Shown here: piece after piece, positions 16,888-23,813 of the stretch
Layout of the letters: every line of letters begins with the position of its first letter
How positions within the stretch are numbered: position 1 is the stretch's first letter
DNA from: Simkaniaceae bacterium
Lineage (GTDB): Bacteria > Chlamydiota > Chlamydiia > Chlamydiales > Simkaniaceae
Direction of reading: 5' to 3'
Assembly (NCBI GenBank): GCA_028281675.1
Contig: JANQJL010000096.1
Span: 1 to 33,782 of the forward strand
DNA: 33,782 bases
Made by a program: the position numbers and the translations under genes
The notes under the pieces: generated by a model
Seen by the model: the letters and a program-made list of their open reading frames with translations, nothing else
Database searches by the model: none
What the model was told of the DNA's origin: nothing

Positions 16888-17367
16888 TTACTTTAATTTA
16901 GAAATAATAGTTAACTTACGGCCCAAATCTTTGTAGAATTGTTCTACTTTGAATAATATCGTCTGAAAGCGCTTTTGCTCTGCTACAGGAGAAGAACTTA
17001 CACTCTTTTGAACTCTAGTAGTTAGATTTTCTAGATCAGCAAATGCTGCATCCACACTATGACGGTTATCGACCCATTGATCTTTCAACCTCTCAACCTT
17101 TAAAATAAATACATCAGATGGTTCCAGCTTCTGTGCTATAGAATCCTGCTTTGAAACAAATACACCTTTTTCCTGCTTTTTTAGCTGATTAAACTTTGCA
17201 TTAATATCTACAAATTTGTTAAACAGCTTAGTGAGCCGGCTGGTGACCCTTTTATATTCCTTTTCAGCTTCATCAACACTTAAACTAGAGACATCCTTGG
17301 AAGTAATACCCTCAGATAATACCGCACTACTCTCTTGATAATCTGTCATACTTTCTATTTGAACCAT
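16888..17367 (-). CDS. Helical hypothetical protein
   Basis: A 159-residue protein I do not recognise. It is rich in Lys, Glu, Ser and Val, with no membrane segment or signal peptide. Predicted long helices (EAEKEYKRVTSRLTKLFNKF and DLENLTTRVQKSV) suggest a coiled-coil bundle. The Ser/Thr-rich, acidic N-terminus (about 1-35) looks flexible. Start ATG 17367 follows GAAGGGAAAA, a good ribosome site, and a plausible promoter lies at 17408-17436. Its neighbour is a type III secretion chaperone on the same strand, so a secreted substrate is possible, but nothing in the sequence proves it. It is more A/T-rich than dnaA2 and glgX. Confidence 0.7.
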   Translation of the reverse strand: MVQIESMTDYQESSAVLSEGITSKDVSSLSVDEAEKEYKRVTSRLTKLFNKFVDINAKFNQLKKQEKGVFVSKQDSIAQKLEPSDVFILKVERLKDQWVDNRHSVDAAFADLENLTTRVQKSVSSSPVAEQKRFQTILFKVEQFYKDLGRKLTIISKLK

Positions 17368-17407
17368 TTTTCCCTTCTTTGTTATGATTTTAAATAAAAA
17401 CTATTAA

Positions 17408-17436
17408 ATGATAGTAAATAAAACAATAAAAATCAA
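17408..17436 (-). promoter_or_regulatory. Candidate promoter for the 159-residue protein
   Basis: On the minus strand TTGATT (17431-17436) and TATCAT (17408-17413) are 17 nt apart, in very A/T-rich DNA. The -10 box is about 40 nt before ATG 17367. Confidence 0.45.
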
Positions 17437-17471
17437 TAAACAGATAATTTTAATTATTCACTGTAAAATAC

Positions 17472-17501
17472 AAAAGGACAGCCCAAAAGAGCTGTCCTTT
17501 T
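17472..17501 (-). terminator. Intrinsic terminator downstream of the secretion chaperone
   Basis: A perfect 11-bp stem, AAAAGGACAGC (17472-17482) with GCTGTCCTTTT (17491-17501), has an 8-nt loop. On the minus strand the stem is followed by TTTTGTATTTT. It lies 84 nt past the chaperone stop codon and separates that gene from the 159-residue gene. Confidence 0.8.
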
Positions 17502-17526
17502 GTTCAAAATCATATTACCTATCTAA

Positions 17527-17558
17527 CACTTAGTTAAAAAAAAATTTTCAACTAAGTG
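17527..17558. repeat. Inverted repeat CACTTAGTT/AACTAAGTG
   Basis: Perfect 9-bp arms (17527-17535 and 17550-17558) flank a 14-nt A/T loop just after the chaperone gene. Read on the minus strand the loop, not the 3' flank, holds the T-run. It could be an mRNA 3'-end stabiliser in front of the terminator. Confidence 0.5.
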
Positions 17559-17585
17559 CTAGTCATAGGGTTAGCATTTAGGAGA

Positions 17586-18137
17586 TTATATCTTGATGAA
17601 TTGATCGCCTGGCTTTGGTTTCTCATCATCATCTTTATGCTGCTGATGTTGCTGCTGGCCACCACCGCCGCCGCCTAGTGGGCCACCACCAGGAATTCCT
17701 GTTGCACCAGGATCACGTCCTTCAATGATATCTTTTGCTCTTGTGCGCCATTTTTCTACAGACTCAACAAAGAGAGGAGCAAAGCGACGAAGGGAAGAGG
17801 GATCCGCACCTGAACCCATTTCAAGAACGCAATGCATTAAAATAAGTTCTTCTTTCACAGCAACACCGGCGCCACCACCAGCCATTTGGCCACCAAGCAT
17901 CGAGCCTTCAAGCAGAGCTTCGTAAAGCTTTAACCTAGAGGGATCATCTTTGGGAAGTCCGTCTAAAATTGGAGAATATAAATATAATCGATCAGAGTTT
18001 GGTTCATAGGTCAAGTGAAGGGAAAAGGTATTATCAATCCCTAATATACAGGTGTGATTTTCATCAAAGGCTAGCCCTTCAAGGTTAAGTTCCTTCCCGA
18101 ACTCCTTTAAATTAGCCTCAGCATTTTGCAGTGACAT
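17586..18137 (-). CDS. Type III secretion chaperone, CesT/Slc1 (CT043-like)
   Basis: A 183-residue acidic protein with the class I CesT/SycE chaperone layout. A helix (LKEFGKELNLEGLAFDENH) is followed by strands CILGIDNTFSLHLTYEPNSDRLYLYSPI, then a helix with KLYEALLEGSML, another strand around LILMHCVLEM, and a final helix. Such chaperones dimerise and hand early effectors to the injectisome. The gene beside glgX in Chlamydia (CT043, Slc1) has the same pattern and neighbour. Unusually, the last ~40 residues form a Gly/Gln/His-rich tail ending in an acidic DDDEKPKPGD segment. ATG 18137 has a strong GGAGGAG site. It is divergent from glgX across 221 nt. Confidence 0.82.
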   Translation of the reverse strand: MSLQNAEANLKEFGKELNLEGLAFDENHTCILGIDNTFSLHLTYEPNSDRLYLYSPILDGLPKDDPSRLKLYEALLEGSMLGGQMAGGGAGVAVKEELILMHCVLEMGSGADPSSLRRFAPLFVESVEKWRTRAKDIIEGRDPGATGIPGGGPLGGGGGGQQQHQQHKDDDEKPKPGDQFIKI

Positions 18138-18296
18138 TTACGTCTCCTCCGTAATAGTTTTATACTTTGTTCTTTGAAAGAGTTTTTCAGTATTAGACAA
18201 AAAGTGCAAGAAAAATTCACATGATTATCAATTATCTTCATATCTATCCTTTTTCTAAGCCCCCAAGCGTAAAAAATTGGTTATCGGAAGAGGTTC

Positions 18297-18310
18297 ATTT
18301 ACATGTAAAT
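18297..18310. promoter_or_regulatory. 14-bp palindrome in chaperone/glgX divergent region
   Basis: ATTTACATGTAAAT is a perfect dyad 48 nt upstream of glgX in the 221-nt divergent intergenic region. Its symmetry and position fit an operator, but no regulator is known to me. I saw no clear promoter for either gene. Confidence 0.35.
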
Positions 18311-18358
18311 TCATGGAAAAAGTATTAGTAAAATCTTTGTTTGATGTAAAGAAAAATT

Positions 18359-20161
18359 ATGAAACTAGGTATCACCAGATCCACAAAAGGAATGACATTT
18401 TCCCTCTATTCTAAGCATGCAACGGGGGTCTTACTCCGTCTTTTTGAGGTGGGAGGTGAAGAGCCAATCGATGAGGTGAAGTTAAAGCGTGAGGGAGATA
18501 TTTGGCGCATTGTAATAGAAAACCCTCCAGAAACCTTCGAGTACACCTATCTTTGCGATGGCCCTTATGATCCTAAGAAAGGACATCTCTTTAATAAAGA
18601 GATGGACCTTATTGACCCTTATGCAAGGGAGATCAATCAATCTTCTAAATGGAATGATAGACAAAAACCTCCACGTGGGGTTTATCGAAAAATGGAACCA
18701 TTTGATTGGGAGGGAGATTCCCGCCCTCTGATTCCTGAAGAAGAACTCATTTTATACGAAATGCATGTGCGAGGGTTTACAAAGGATCCTTCTAGTAAGG
18801 TAGAGCGACCGGGAACCTTTTTGGGAATGATAGAAAAAATCCCCCACTTAAAGGAACTTGGAATCAATGGGGTAGAATTGCTGCCGGTTCATACTTTTTA
18901 TGAGCGAGGAGGGAACCATTTTAATTACTGGGGATATGCAACGGCTAATTTTTTCTCTGTAATGGCCCCTTATGGATCCCCTGAGGAGTTTAAGGAAATG
19001 GTGAAGGCTTTTCATAGCGCTGGAATCGAAGTGATTCTCGATGTGGTTTATAATCACACGAATGAGGGTTCCTATGAGAATTACTACTATTCGTTTCGAG
19101 GAATCGATAATGCTTCCTATTATATCGTTGATGAAAATGGATACCATAACTATTCGGGGTGTGGAAATACATTTAATTGCAATAACCGGGCCGCAATGGA
19201 GCTGATCCTTGATTCACTCCGTTATTTTGTGACAGAATTTCACATTGACGGTTTCCGATTTGATTTAGCTCCAATATTAACGCGAGGAGAAGATGGGAAA
19301 CCTCTTGAAAAACCTCCACTTATTGAAAAAATCTCCCGCGATCCGATTTTGGGACCAACAAAATTGATTGCGGAGAGCTGGGATGCAGCAGGTCTTTATC
19401 AGCTCGGCTCTTTTCCCTCTTACCGCTTTGGAGAGTGGAATGATCAATTCAGAAATGATATCCGGCAGTTTATCCGCGGGGATGGAGATCTTGAAAAGGT
19501 GAAAAAGCGAATCATTGGTTCTCCTGATCTTTTTAACTCTCCAAGAAAAAGCTACAATTTTGTAACGATCCACGATGGTTTTTCCCTGAGAGACCTTGTC
19601 TCTTATGACAAGAAACATAACGAAGGGAATAAAGAACAAAATCGGGATGGAATGAATGACAACCTTTCATGGAACTGTGGGGTCGAGGGTCCTACAGAAG
19701 ATAAAAAGATCATCTTTTTAAGGGAAAAGCAGATGCGAAATTTCTTCCTCGCCCTATTGATTTCTGATGGAATTCCCATGCTCCGAATGGGAGATGAATA
19801 TGGGCATACGCAAGAGGGAAATAACAATACGTGGTGTCAGGATAATGCGTTGAGTTATTTTCTTTGGGAAGAACTCGAGAAAAACCGCTCTTTATTTAGC
19901 TTTGTTGCTAAGTTGGTTACATTTCGAAAAAAATATCTTCAAAAGAAAAAAGAAGTTCATTGGCTAGATGCTCCTTTTCTTGCCCTAATGATCGACAATC
20001 AAATCCTTGCTTTTTTTAATCCATCAGATCAAAGCTTTGATTGGAATCTTCCAGAGAAAAAATGGAAGGTGATTATCGATACACATGATGAAGGTGAAAA
20101 GGATGTTAAGGAAATTTTCAAGATAAACCCCTACTCCGCTATTCTCTTGATTGCGACATAA
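18359..20161 (+). CDS. glgX: Glycogen debranching enzyme GlgX (GH13 isoamylase type)
   Basis: Hydrolyses alpha-1,6 branches of glycogen, releasing short chains after phosphorylase action. It has 600 residues, somewhat shorter than E. coli GlgX (657). An N-terminal CBM48-like domain precedes the (beta/alpha)8 barrel. GH13 conserved regions are DVVYNHTNEGS (about 227), GFRFDLA with the nucleophile Asp (about 302), LIAESWD with the acid/base Glu (about 339) and TIHDG (about 404). ELLPVHTFYE and MGDEYGHTQEGNNNTW are typical of isoamylase/GlgX. The ribosome site is weak. Chlamydia, unusually among intracellular bacteria, makes glycogen and keeps glgX beside the Slc1 gene, as here. Confidence 0.94.
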   Translation: MKLGITRSTKGMTFSLYSKHATGVLLRLFEVGGEEPIDEVKLKREGDIWRIVIENPPETFEYTYLCDGPYDPKKGHLFNKEMDLIDPYAREINQSSKWNDRQKPPRGVYRKMEPFDWEGDSRPLIPEEELILYEMHVRGFTKDPSSKVERPGTFLGMIEKIPHLKELGINGVELLPVHTFYERGGNHFNYWGYATANFFSVMAPYGSPEEFKEMVKAFHSAGIEVILDVVYNHTNEGSYENYYYSFRGIDNASYYIVDENGYHNYSGCGNTFNCNNRAAMELILDSLRYFVTEFHIDGFRFDLAPILTRGEDGKPLEKPPLIEKISRDPILGPTKLIAESWDAAGLYQLGSFPSYRFGEWNDQFRNDIRQFIRGDGDLEKVKKRIIGSPDLFNSPRKSYNFVTIHDGFSLRDLVSYDKKHNEGNKEQNRDGMNDNLSWNCGVEGPTEDKKIIFLREKQMRNFFLALLISDGIPMLRMGDEYGHTQEGNNNTWCQDNALSYFLWEELEKNRSLFSFVAKLVTFRKKYLQKKKEVHWLDAPFLALMIDNQILAFFNPSDQSFDWNLPEKKWKVIIDTHDEGEKDVKEIFKINPYSAILLIAT

Positions 20162-20217
20162 ACCCTCTTCCGCTATCCTTATATTTTTTGATAAATGATG
20201 AAAACGGAGCACTTCTT

Positions 20218-20883
20218 ATGATTAAACGGTTTGGATTAATAGTTACACTTTTCGCCCTTTTTGGGTGTAGCTCGAAAGGGGGCTATGAGCAAGCAACACG
20301 TTTTCATGATGATGGACGGGCAAAGCCCATTGTTGGTTTTGTTCCTGTCTTTGACCGTTCAGAGAGCAAAGTAGGGTGGAGTCTCTCCGATGAATTCACC
20401 GATCATCTCCGCACCCGCCTTCATAAGAGAAATAACTTTTACGTTAGCACCCCTAGTGATATTAATGCTTCGATTGTTGATTTATCAGCGGAAAATAATC
20501 CATTTGCAACAGACATAGATTGGATTAAGGATGCCTTCGAAAGCCATGAATATGTGGTCTTTGCAGAACTCGTTGAACATGATATCCACCCTAAAGAACT
20601 AAAGGGAAATTTCCTCGATAAAATCACCCCTTCTTCTGAGCTTACCATCACAATGCGTGTCCGCGTCTTTGATTTGAGAGGAACAAAACCTGAGGTCATT
20701 CTTCAGGAGTTTGTCCATCAAAATCACGTGATTCCAAAACCTTCAAATATTAGTGAGCCAAATCCTGACCGATGGAAGAGGATTACTTTCACCGTCTCTC
20801 CTTTAGGGCTTGCCCATGCTCAACTATCTAAAGAGGTTGTGAAACGGGTAGAAGATTATATTCTCTTATCTAAAAGCAAGTAA
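20218..20883 (+). CDS. Outer-surface or periplasmic lipoprotein, unknown function
   Basis: I chose ATG 20218 (221 residues) because ACGGAG lies 8 nt upstream and the resulting N-terminus is a classic lipoprotein signal: MIKR, a hydrophobic core, then lipobox LFGC with Cys17. An upstream ATG at 20188 would bury the signal. The mature part is mixed alpha/beta (GFVPVFDRSESKVGWSLSDEF, VVFAELVEHDIHP, LTITMRVRVFDL). It resembles lipoproteins of the CsgG/LptE-like curated 'hypothetical lipoprotein' type in chlamydiae, but I cannot name a family. TTGCGA-17 nt-TATCCT (20151-20179) is a possible promoter. The downstream protease gene starts on the last base of its stop codon, so the two are coupled. 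Confidence 0.75.
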   Translation: MIKRFGLIVTLFALFGCSSKGGYEQATRFHDDGRAKPIVGFVPVFDRSESKVGWSLSDEFTDHLRTRLHKRNNFYVSTPSDINASIVDLSAENNPFATDIDWIKDAFESHEYVVFAELVEHDIHPKELKGNFLDKITPSSELTITMRVRVFDLRGTKPEVILQEFVHQNHVIPKPSNISEPNPDRWKRITFTVSPLGLAHAQLSKEVVKRVEDYILLSKSK

Positions 20884-21731
20884 TGGATCATTTATTCGCT
20901 GCGCTTCTATTTGCAGCAGTAGGAGCCATAGCTCTTTTAATCAGCTATCGTCTCTCTTTTTTTCGGGTTAAAGAGCTTAGAGAGATTCCATCAACCCTCC
21001 GCTTTCCTCTTGTGGGCTTTATTGGCTACCTCGCAGTCTTCTTTATTATTGCCCCATTAAGCATTAAGCTTTTTAGCACCTCTTTCATAGAGTTTATGAA
21101 ACACTCTCCTGCACTTTTAATAACCGTATTGCAATTTCTTGCTTTAGCATGGACTGTGACTTTCCTTTTTTGCTTTTCAATCCTCCAAGAAAAAGAGGTG
21201 ATTAGGGGGATCTGGATCCATCCTGATCGGGCCCGATTCAAGTGCTTGATCAACGATTTTGGACTAGGGCTTCTAACATGGCTTATTTCATTTCCTTTAG
21301 TCGCTGCTACTGCACAACTTGTAGAATATTTTGTTTTCATATTGACGGGATATACTGGGATCGATCAAGTTGCGATTCGCTTTTTAAAAATGACAAAAGC
21401 GTCCCCCTATCTTTTGACTATTGCCCTTTTTGCTATCTTGATTGCGGCTCCAGTGATTGAAGAGTTTGTCTTTCGGGGAATTTTATATACCTATATTAGG
21501 GGGAAAATTAAACGGGTAGGAGCACTTATTCTCTCCTCTCTTATTTTTGCTCTCTTCCACTTTTCTCCACAACAAGGCGTGGGTAATTTTTCTCTTCTTG
21601 TTTCCCTTTTTATTCTAGCTCTTTTTCTTGGCTTTATCTATGAAAGGCAACGTTCTTTAATCGCTCCAATCGCTTTACACATGACATTCAATTCGATTAG
21701 TGTTATTCGTATACTTTTAATTTCAAGTTGA
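20883..21731 (+). CDS. CPBP-family intramembrane metalloprotease (CAAX/Abi type)
   Basis: A 282-residue polytopic membrane protein with about eight hydrophobic segments. The three CPBP (Rce1/Abi) motifs are present: EEFVFRG (EExxxR, about residue 193), FALFHFSP (histidine, about 222) and HMTFNS near the C-terminus. These provide the metal and catalytic residues of glutamate intramembrane proteases. Substrates are unknown; related proteins act in CAAX processing, bacteriocin immunity or signalling. Its ATG overlaps the preceding lipoprotein stop (TAATG), which suggests a shared envelope task. Confidence 0.88.
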   Translation: MDHLFAALLFAAVGAIALLISYRLSFFRVKELREIPSTLRFPLVGFIGYLAVFFIIAPLSIKLFSTSFIEFMKHSPALLITVLQFLALAWTVTFLFCFSILQEKEVIRGIWIHPDRARFKCLINDFGLGLLTWLISFPLVAATAQLVEYFVFILTGYTGIDQVAIRFLKMTKASPYLLTIALFAILIAAPVIEEFVFRGILYTYIRGKIKRVGALILSSLIFALFHFSPQQGVGNFSLLVSLFILALFLGFIYERQRSLIAPIALHMTFNSISVIRILLISS

Positions 21732-21860
21732 AAACGGGAAGGTCTGTGCGCCGACTTTTATCCATAGTTCTACAGGCTTTGCAGAAGGTTTCAAGCTATT
21801 TTATTCGAAACCATGGAGAGCAATTGAGAATTCTTAAGTTAGGGAGGGAAATCCATCATC

Positions 21861-22637
21861 ATGAACTTCTGCAACTATAAGTTAAGCTCTTTTGGGCTAA
21901 CCGATGTGGGGCTTGTTCGCACCAATAATGAAGATGTTTTCTTAAGTCTAAAGGAGCATGGTTTTTTTGCCATTGCCGACGGAATGGGGGGGCATAATGC
22001 TGGGGAAATTGCTGCACTAGAAGCGGTTCGTTTTGTCTCTGCATCTGTTGAAGAGCTCTTTGTCTCTTCAGAGAAAAATTGGAATATTTTTGATCTCTCT
22101 TTATTCAACAGACTCTGGATTCAAAAAGCCAATGGTTGGGTCTATCACCTTGGAAAAAAGAAAAAAGATTACAAGGGGATGGGAACAACTATCTGCACCC
22201 TCCTTTTTCATGAACGTTCACTGATCTATGGCCATGTAGGAGATAGCCGTATTTATCGCTTCCGAAAAGGGCTCCTCGAACAGCTGACCTTCGATCATTC
22301 CCTTACCAATGAAATGATTGCTAAGGGACAAGTTAAAAAAGAAAATTCACAAAACTATCCCTACAAAAATGTTTTAACCCGAGCTATTGGTACTCAGACA
22401 GATGTGGAAGCTGAAATCCATATTGCCCCAGTAAGTCCCAATGATATATACTTGATGTGCAGCGATGGATTGACTGACCAGGTCAACGATGATGAAATTG
22501 CTGAAATCTTAAAAAACGCTAAGGACATCAAAAGTGCGACTGCAAGTTTGATCGAAAAAGCTAAAGAAGCAGGTGGCTACGATAATGTGACCATCTTACT
22601 AGTTAAAGCAGATGAAAGAGAGAATCTACCTAGATAA
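21861..22637 (+). CDS. PP2C-type Ser/Thr protein phosphatase (CppA-like)
   Basis: Metal-dependent phosphatase that removes phosphate from Ser/Thr of proteins. It has 258 residues and is a complete soluble PP2C domain. Motifs are VGLVRTNNEDVF (D25), FAIADGMGGHNAGE (D40), GTTICTLLF, GHVGDSRIYRF, LTRAIGT, MCSDGLTDQ and GGYDNVTILLV. The chlamydial homologue CT259 has, as I recall, been studied as CppA. AGGGAGGG sits about 13 nt before the ATG. The start of nifS overlaps its last 26 bases, an arrangement also kept in Chlamydia by gene order. A protein kinase lies just past nifS on the other strand and could be a counterpart. Confidence 0.95.
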   Translation: MNFCNYKLSSFGLTDVGLVRTNNEDVFLSLKEHGFFAIADGMGGHNAGEIAALEAVRFVSASVEELFVSSEKNWNIFDLSLFNRLWIQKANGWVYHLGKKKKDYKGMGTTICTLLFHERSLIYGHVGDSRIYRFRKGLLEQLTFDHSLTNEMIAKGQVKKENSQNYPYKNVLTRAIGTQTDVEAEIHIAPVSPNDIYLMCSDGLTDQVNDDEIAEILKNAKDIKSATASLIEKAKEAGGYDNVTILLVKADERENLPR

Positions 22638-23745
22638 CAATGCCACAACTCCACTCGACCGAGCCGTTTTGGATGCAATGATTCAAGAGCTCTCCGCCCC
22701 TCCCCGGAACCCCTCTAGCTTTCACTCATTTGGACAAGAAGGGAAAAAAATCCTTGCCGATGCGCGCGCCACTATAGCCAATTTCCTAGATGTTAAAACA
22801 AGTGAAATCCTCTTTACCTCTGGAGGAACCGAAGGGATAAACCTCCTGATTCGTGGTCTTATTTCTGACCCCACCTCACATATCATTACCTCTCCTATTG
22901 ACCATGCTGCAGTCTACAATACCCTCGATGAATTACGAGCAAAGGGAGCCGCTATCACCTATCTCCCTATTGATACCTATGGAGCCCCCAAACCGTCCGA
23001 TCTCCAAAAAGGACTCCGTCCCAATACCAAGTTGATTGTCCTCACCGCTGCAAACAATGAAACTGGAGTAAAGCTCGACCTAGAAAAGTTTACAGCAATC
23101 GCCAAAACGGCAAATGTTCCCCTCATCATCGATGGTGTTTCCCTCCTTGGAAAAGAGCCCTTCACCATTCCTAAAGGAGTCTCTGCCATGGCCTTTTCTG
23201 CCCATAAGCTTCATGGGCCAAAGGGGGTGGGCTTTGCTTTTGTTCGATCTAACCTAAAACTCAGCCCCCTTTTTACCGGTGGAGGCCAAGAAAAAAAACT
23301 CCGCTCAGGGACTGAAAACCTCCCGGGAATCGTCGGGATGGCGCGCGCCCTTTCCATCCTCGATGAAAACGCCGCTTACTCCCATATGAAACATTTACGT
23401 GACACCTTTGAATCGACACTTATGCAACTCATCCCCGATCTGGAGATCAATGGCAAAGGACCTCGCCTTCCCAACACCAGTAACCTCTTCTTTCCTGGCG
23501 TTGACGGCGAATCCCTCCTCATCGCCCTTGATATGCACCATATCGCTGCCTCCCACGCCTCTGCATGCGCTTCTGGTGCTCTAGAGCCTTCCCGTATCCT
23601 CCTTAACATGGGCTACTCCAAAGAGAGAGCTAGATCCTCTCTTCGTTTTTCCTTCTCTCGGATGAACACCCTAGATGAGGTGAGAAAGGCAACCGAGGTC
23701 ATAGCAGCATTGTTTAAGAAACAACAAACAGCGTTTATTACTTAA
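22612..23745 (+). CDS. Cysteine desulfurase, NifS/IscS type
   Basis: PLP enzyme that takes sulfur from L-cysteine for Fe-S clusters and other thio-cofactors. It has 377 residues, normal for the family. IYLDNNATTPLD begins the protein; NNETGVKLDL carries PLP-contacting residues; AFSAHKLHGPKG holds the Schiff-base lysine (K199); SHASACASGALEPS contains the catalytic cysteine (C319); and the tail KERARSSLRFSFSRMNT is typical. The ATG falls 26 nt inside the PP2C gene, so expression is coupled. No iscU or sufE-like partner lies next to it here. Confidence 0.93.
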   Translation: MKERIYLDNNATTPLDRAVLDAMIQELSAPPRNPSSFHSFGQEGKKILADARATIANFLDVKTSEILFTSGGTEGINLLIRGLISDPTSHIITSPIDHAAVYNTLDELRAKGAAITYLPIDTYGAPKPSDLQKGLRPNTKLIVLTAANNETGVKLDLEKFTAIAKTANVPLIIDGVSLLGKEPFTIPKGVSAMAFSAHKLHGPKGVGFAFVRSNLKLSPLFTGGGQEKKLRSGTENLPGIVGMARALSILDENAAYSHMKHLRDTFESTLMQLIPDLEINGKGPRLPNTSNLFFPGVDGESLLIALDMHHIAASHASACASGALEPSRILLNMGYSKERARSSLRFSFSRMNTLDEVRKATEVIAALFKKQQTAFIT

Positions 23746-23813
23746 TCACCCTCCCCGACGAATTCTCCCTATCCCCTCCAAAAAGACCGCTAACACCTCC
23801 ATAAAGAAGATCC

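Noticed and set aside
18221-18328. A 35-codon plus-strand ORF between the chaperone gene and glgX
   Set aside because: No ribosome site, composition like the surrounding non-coding DNA, and it overlaps the palindrome. Chance is likelier.
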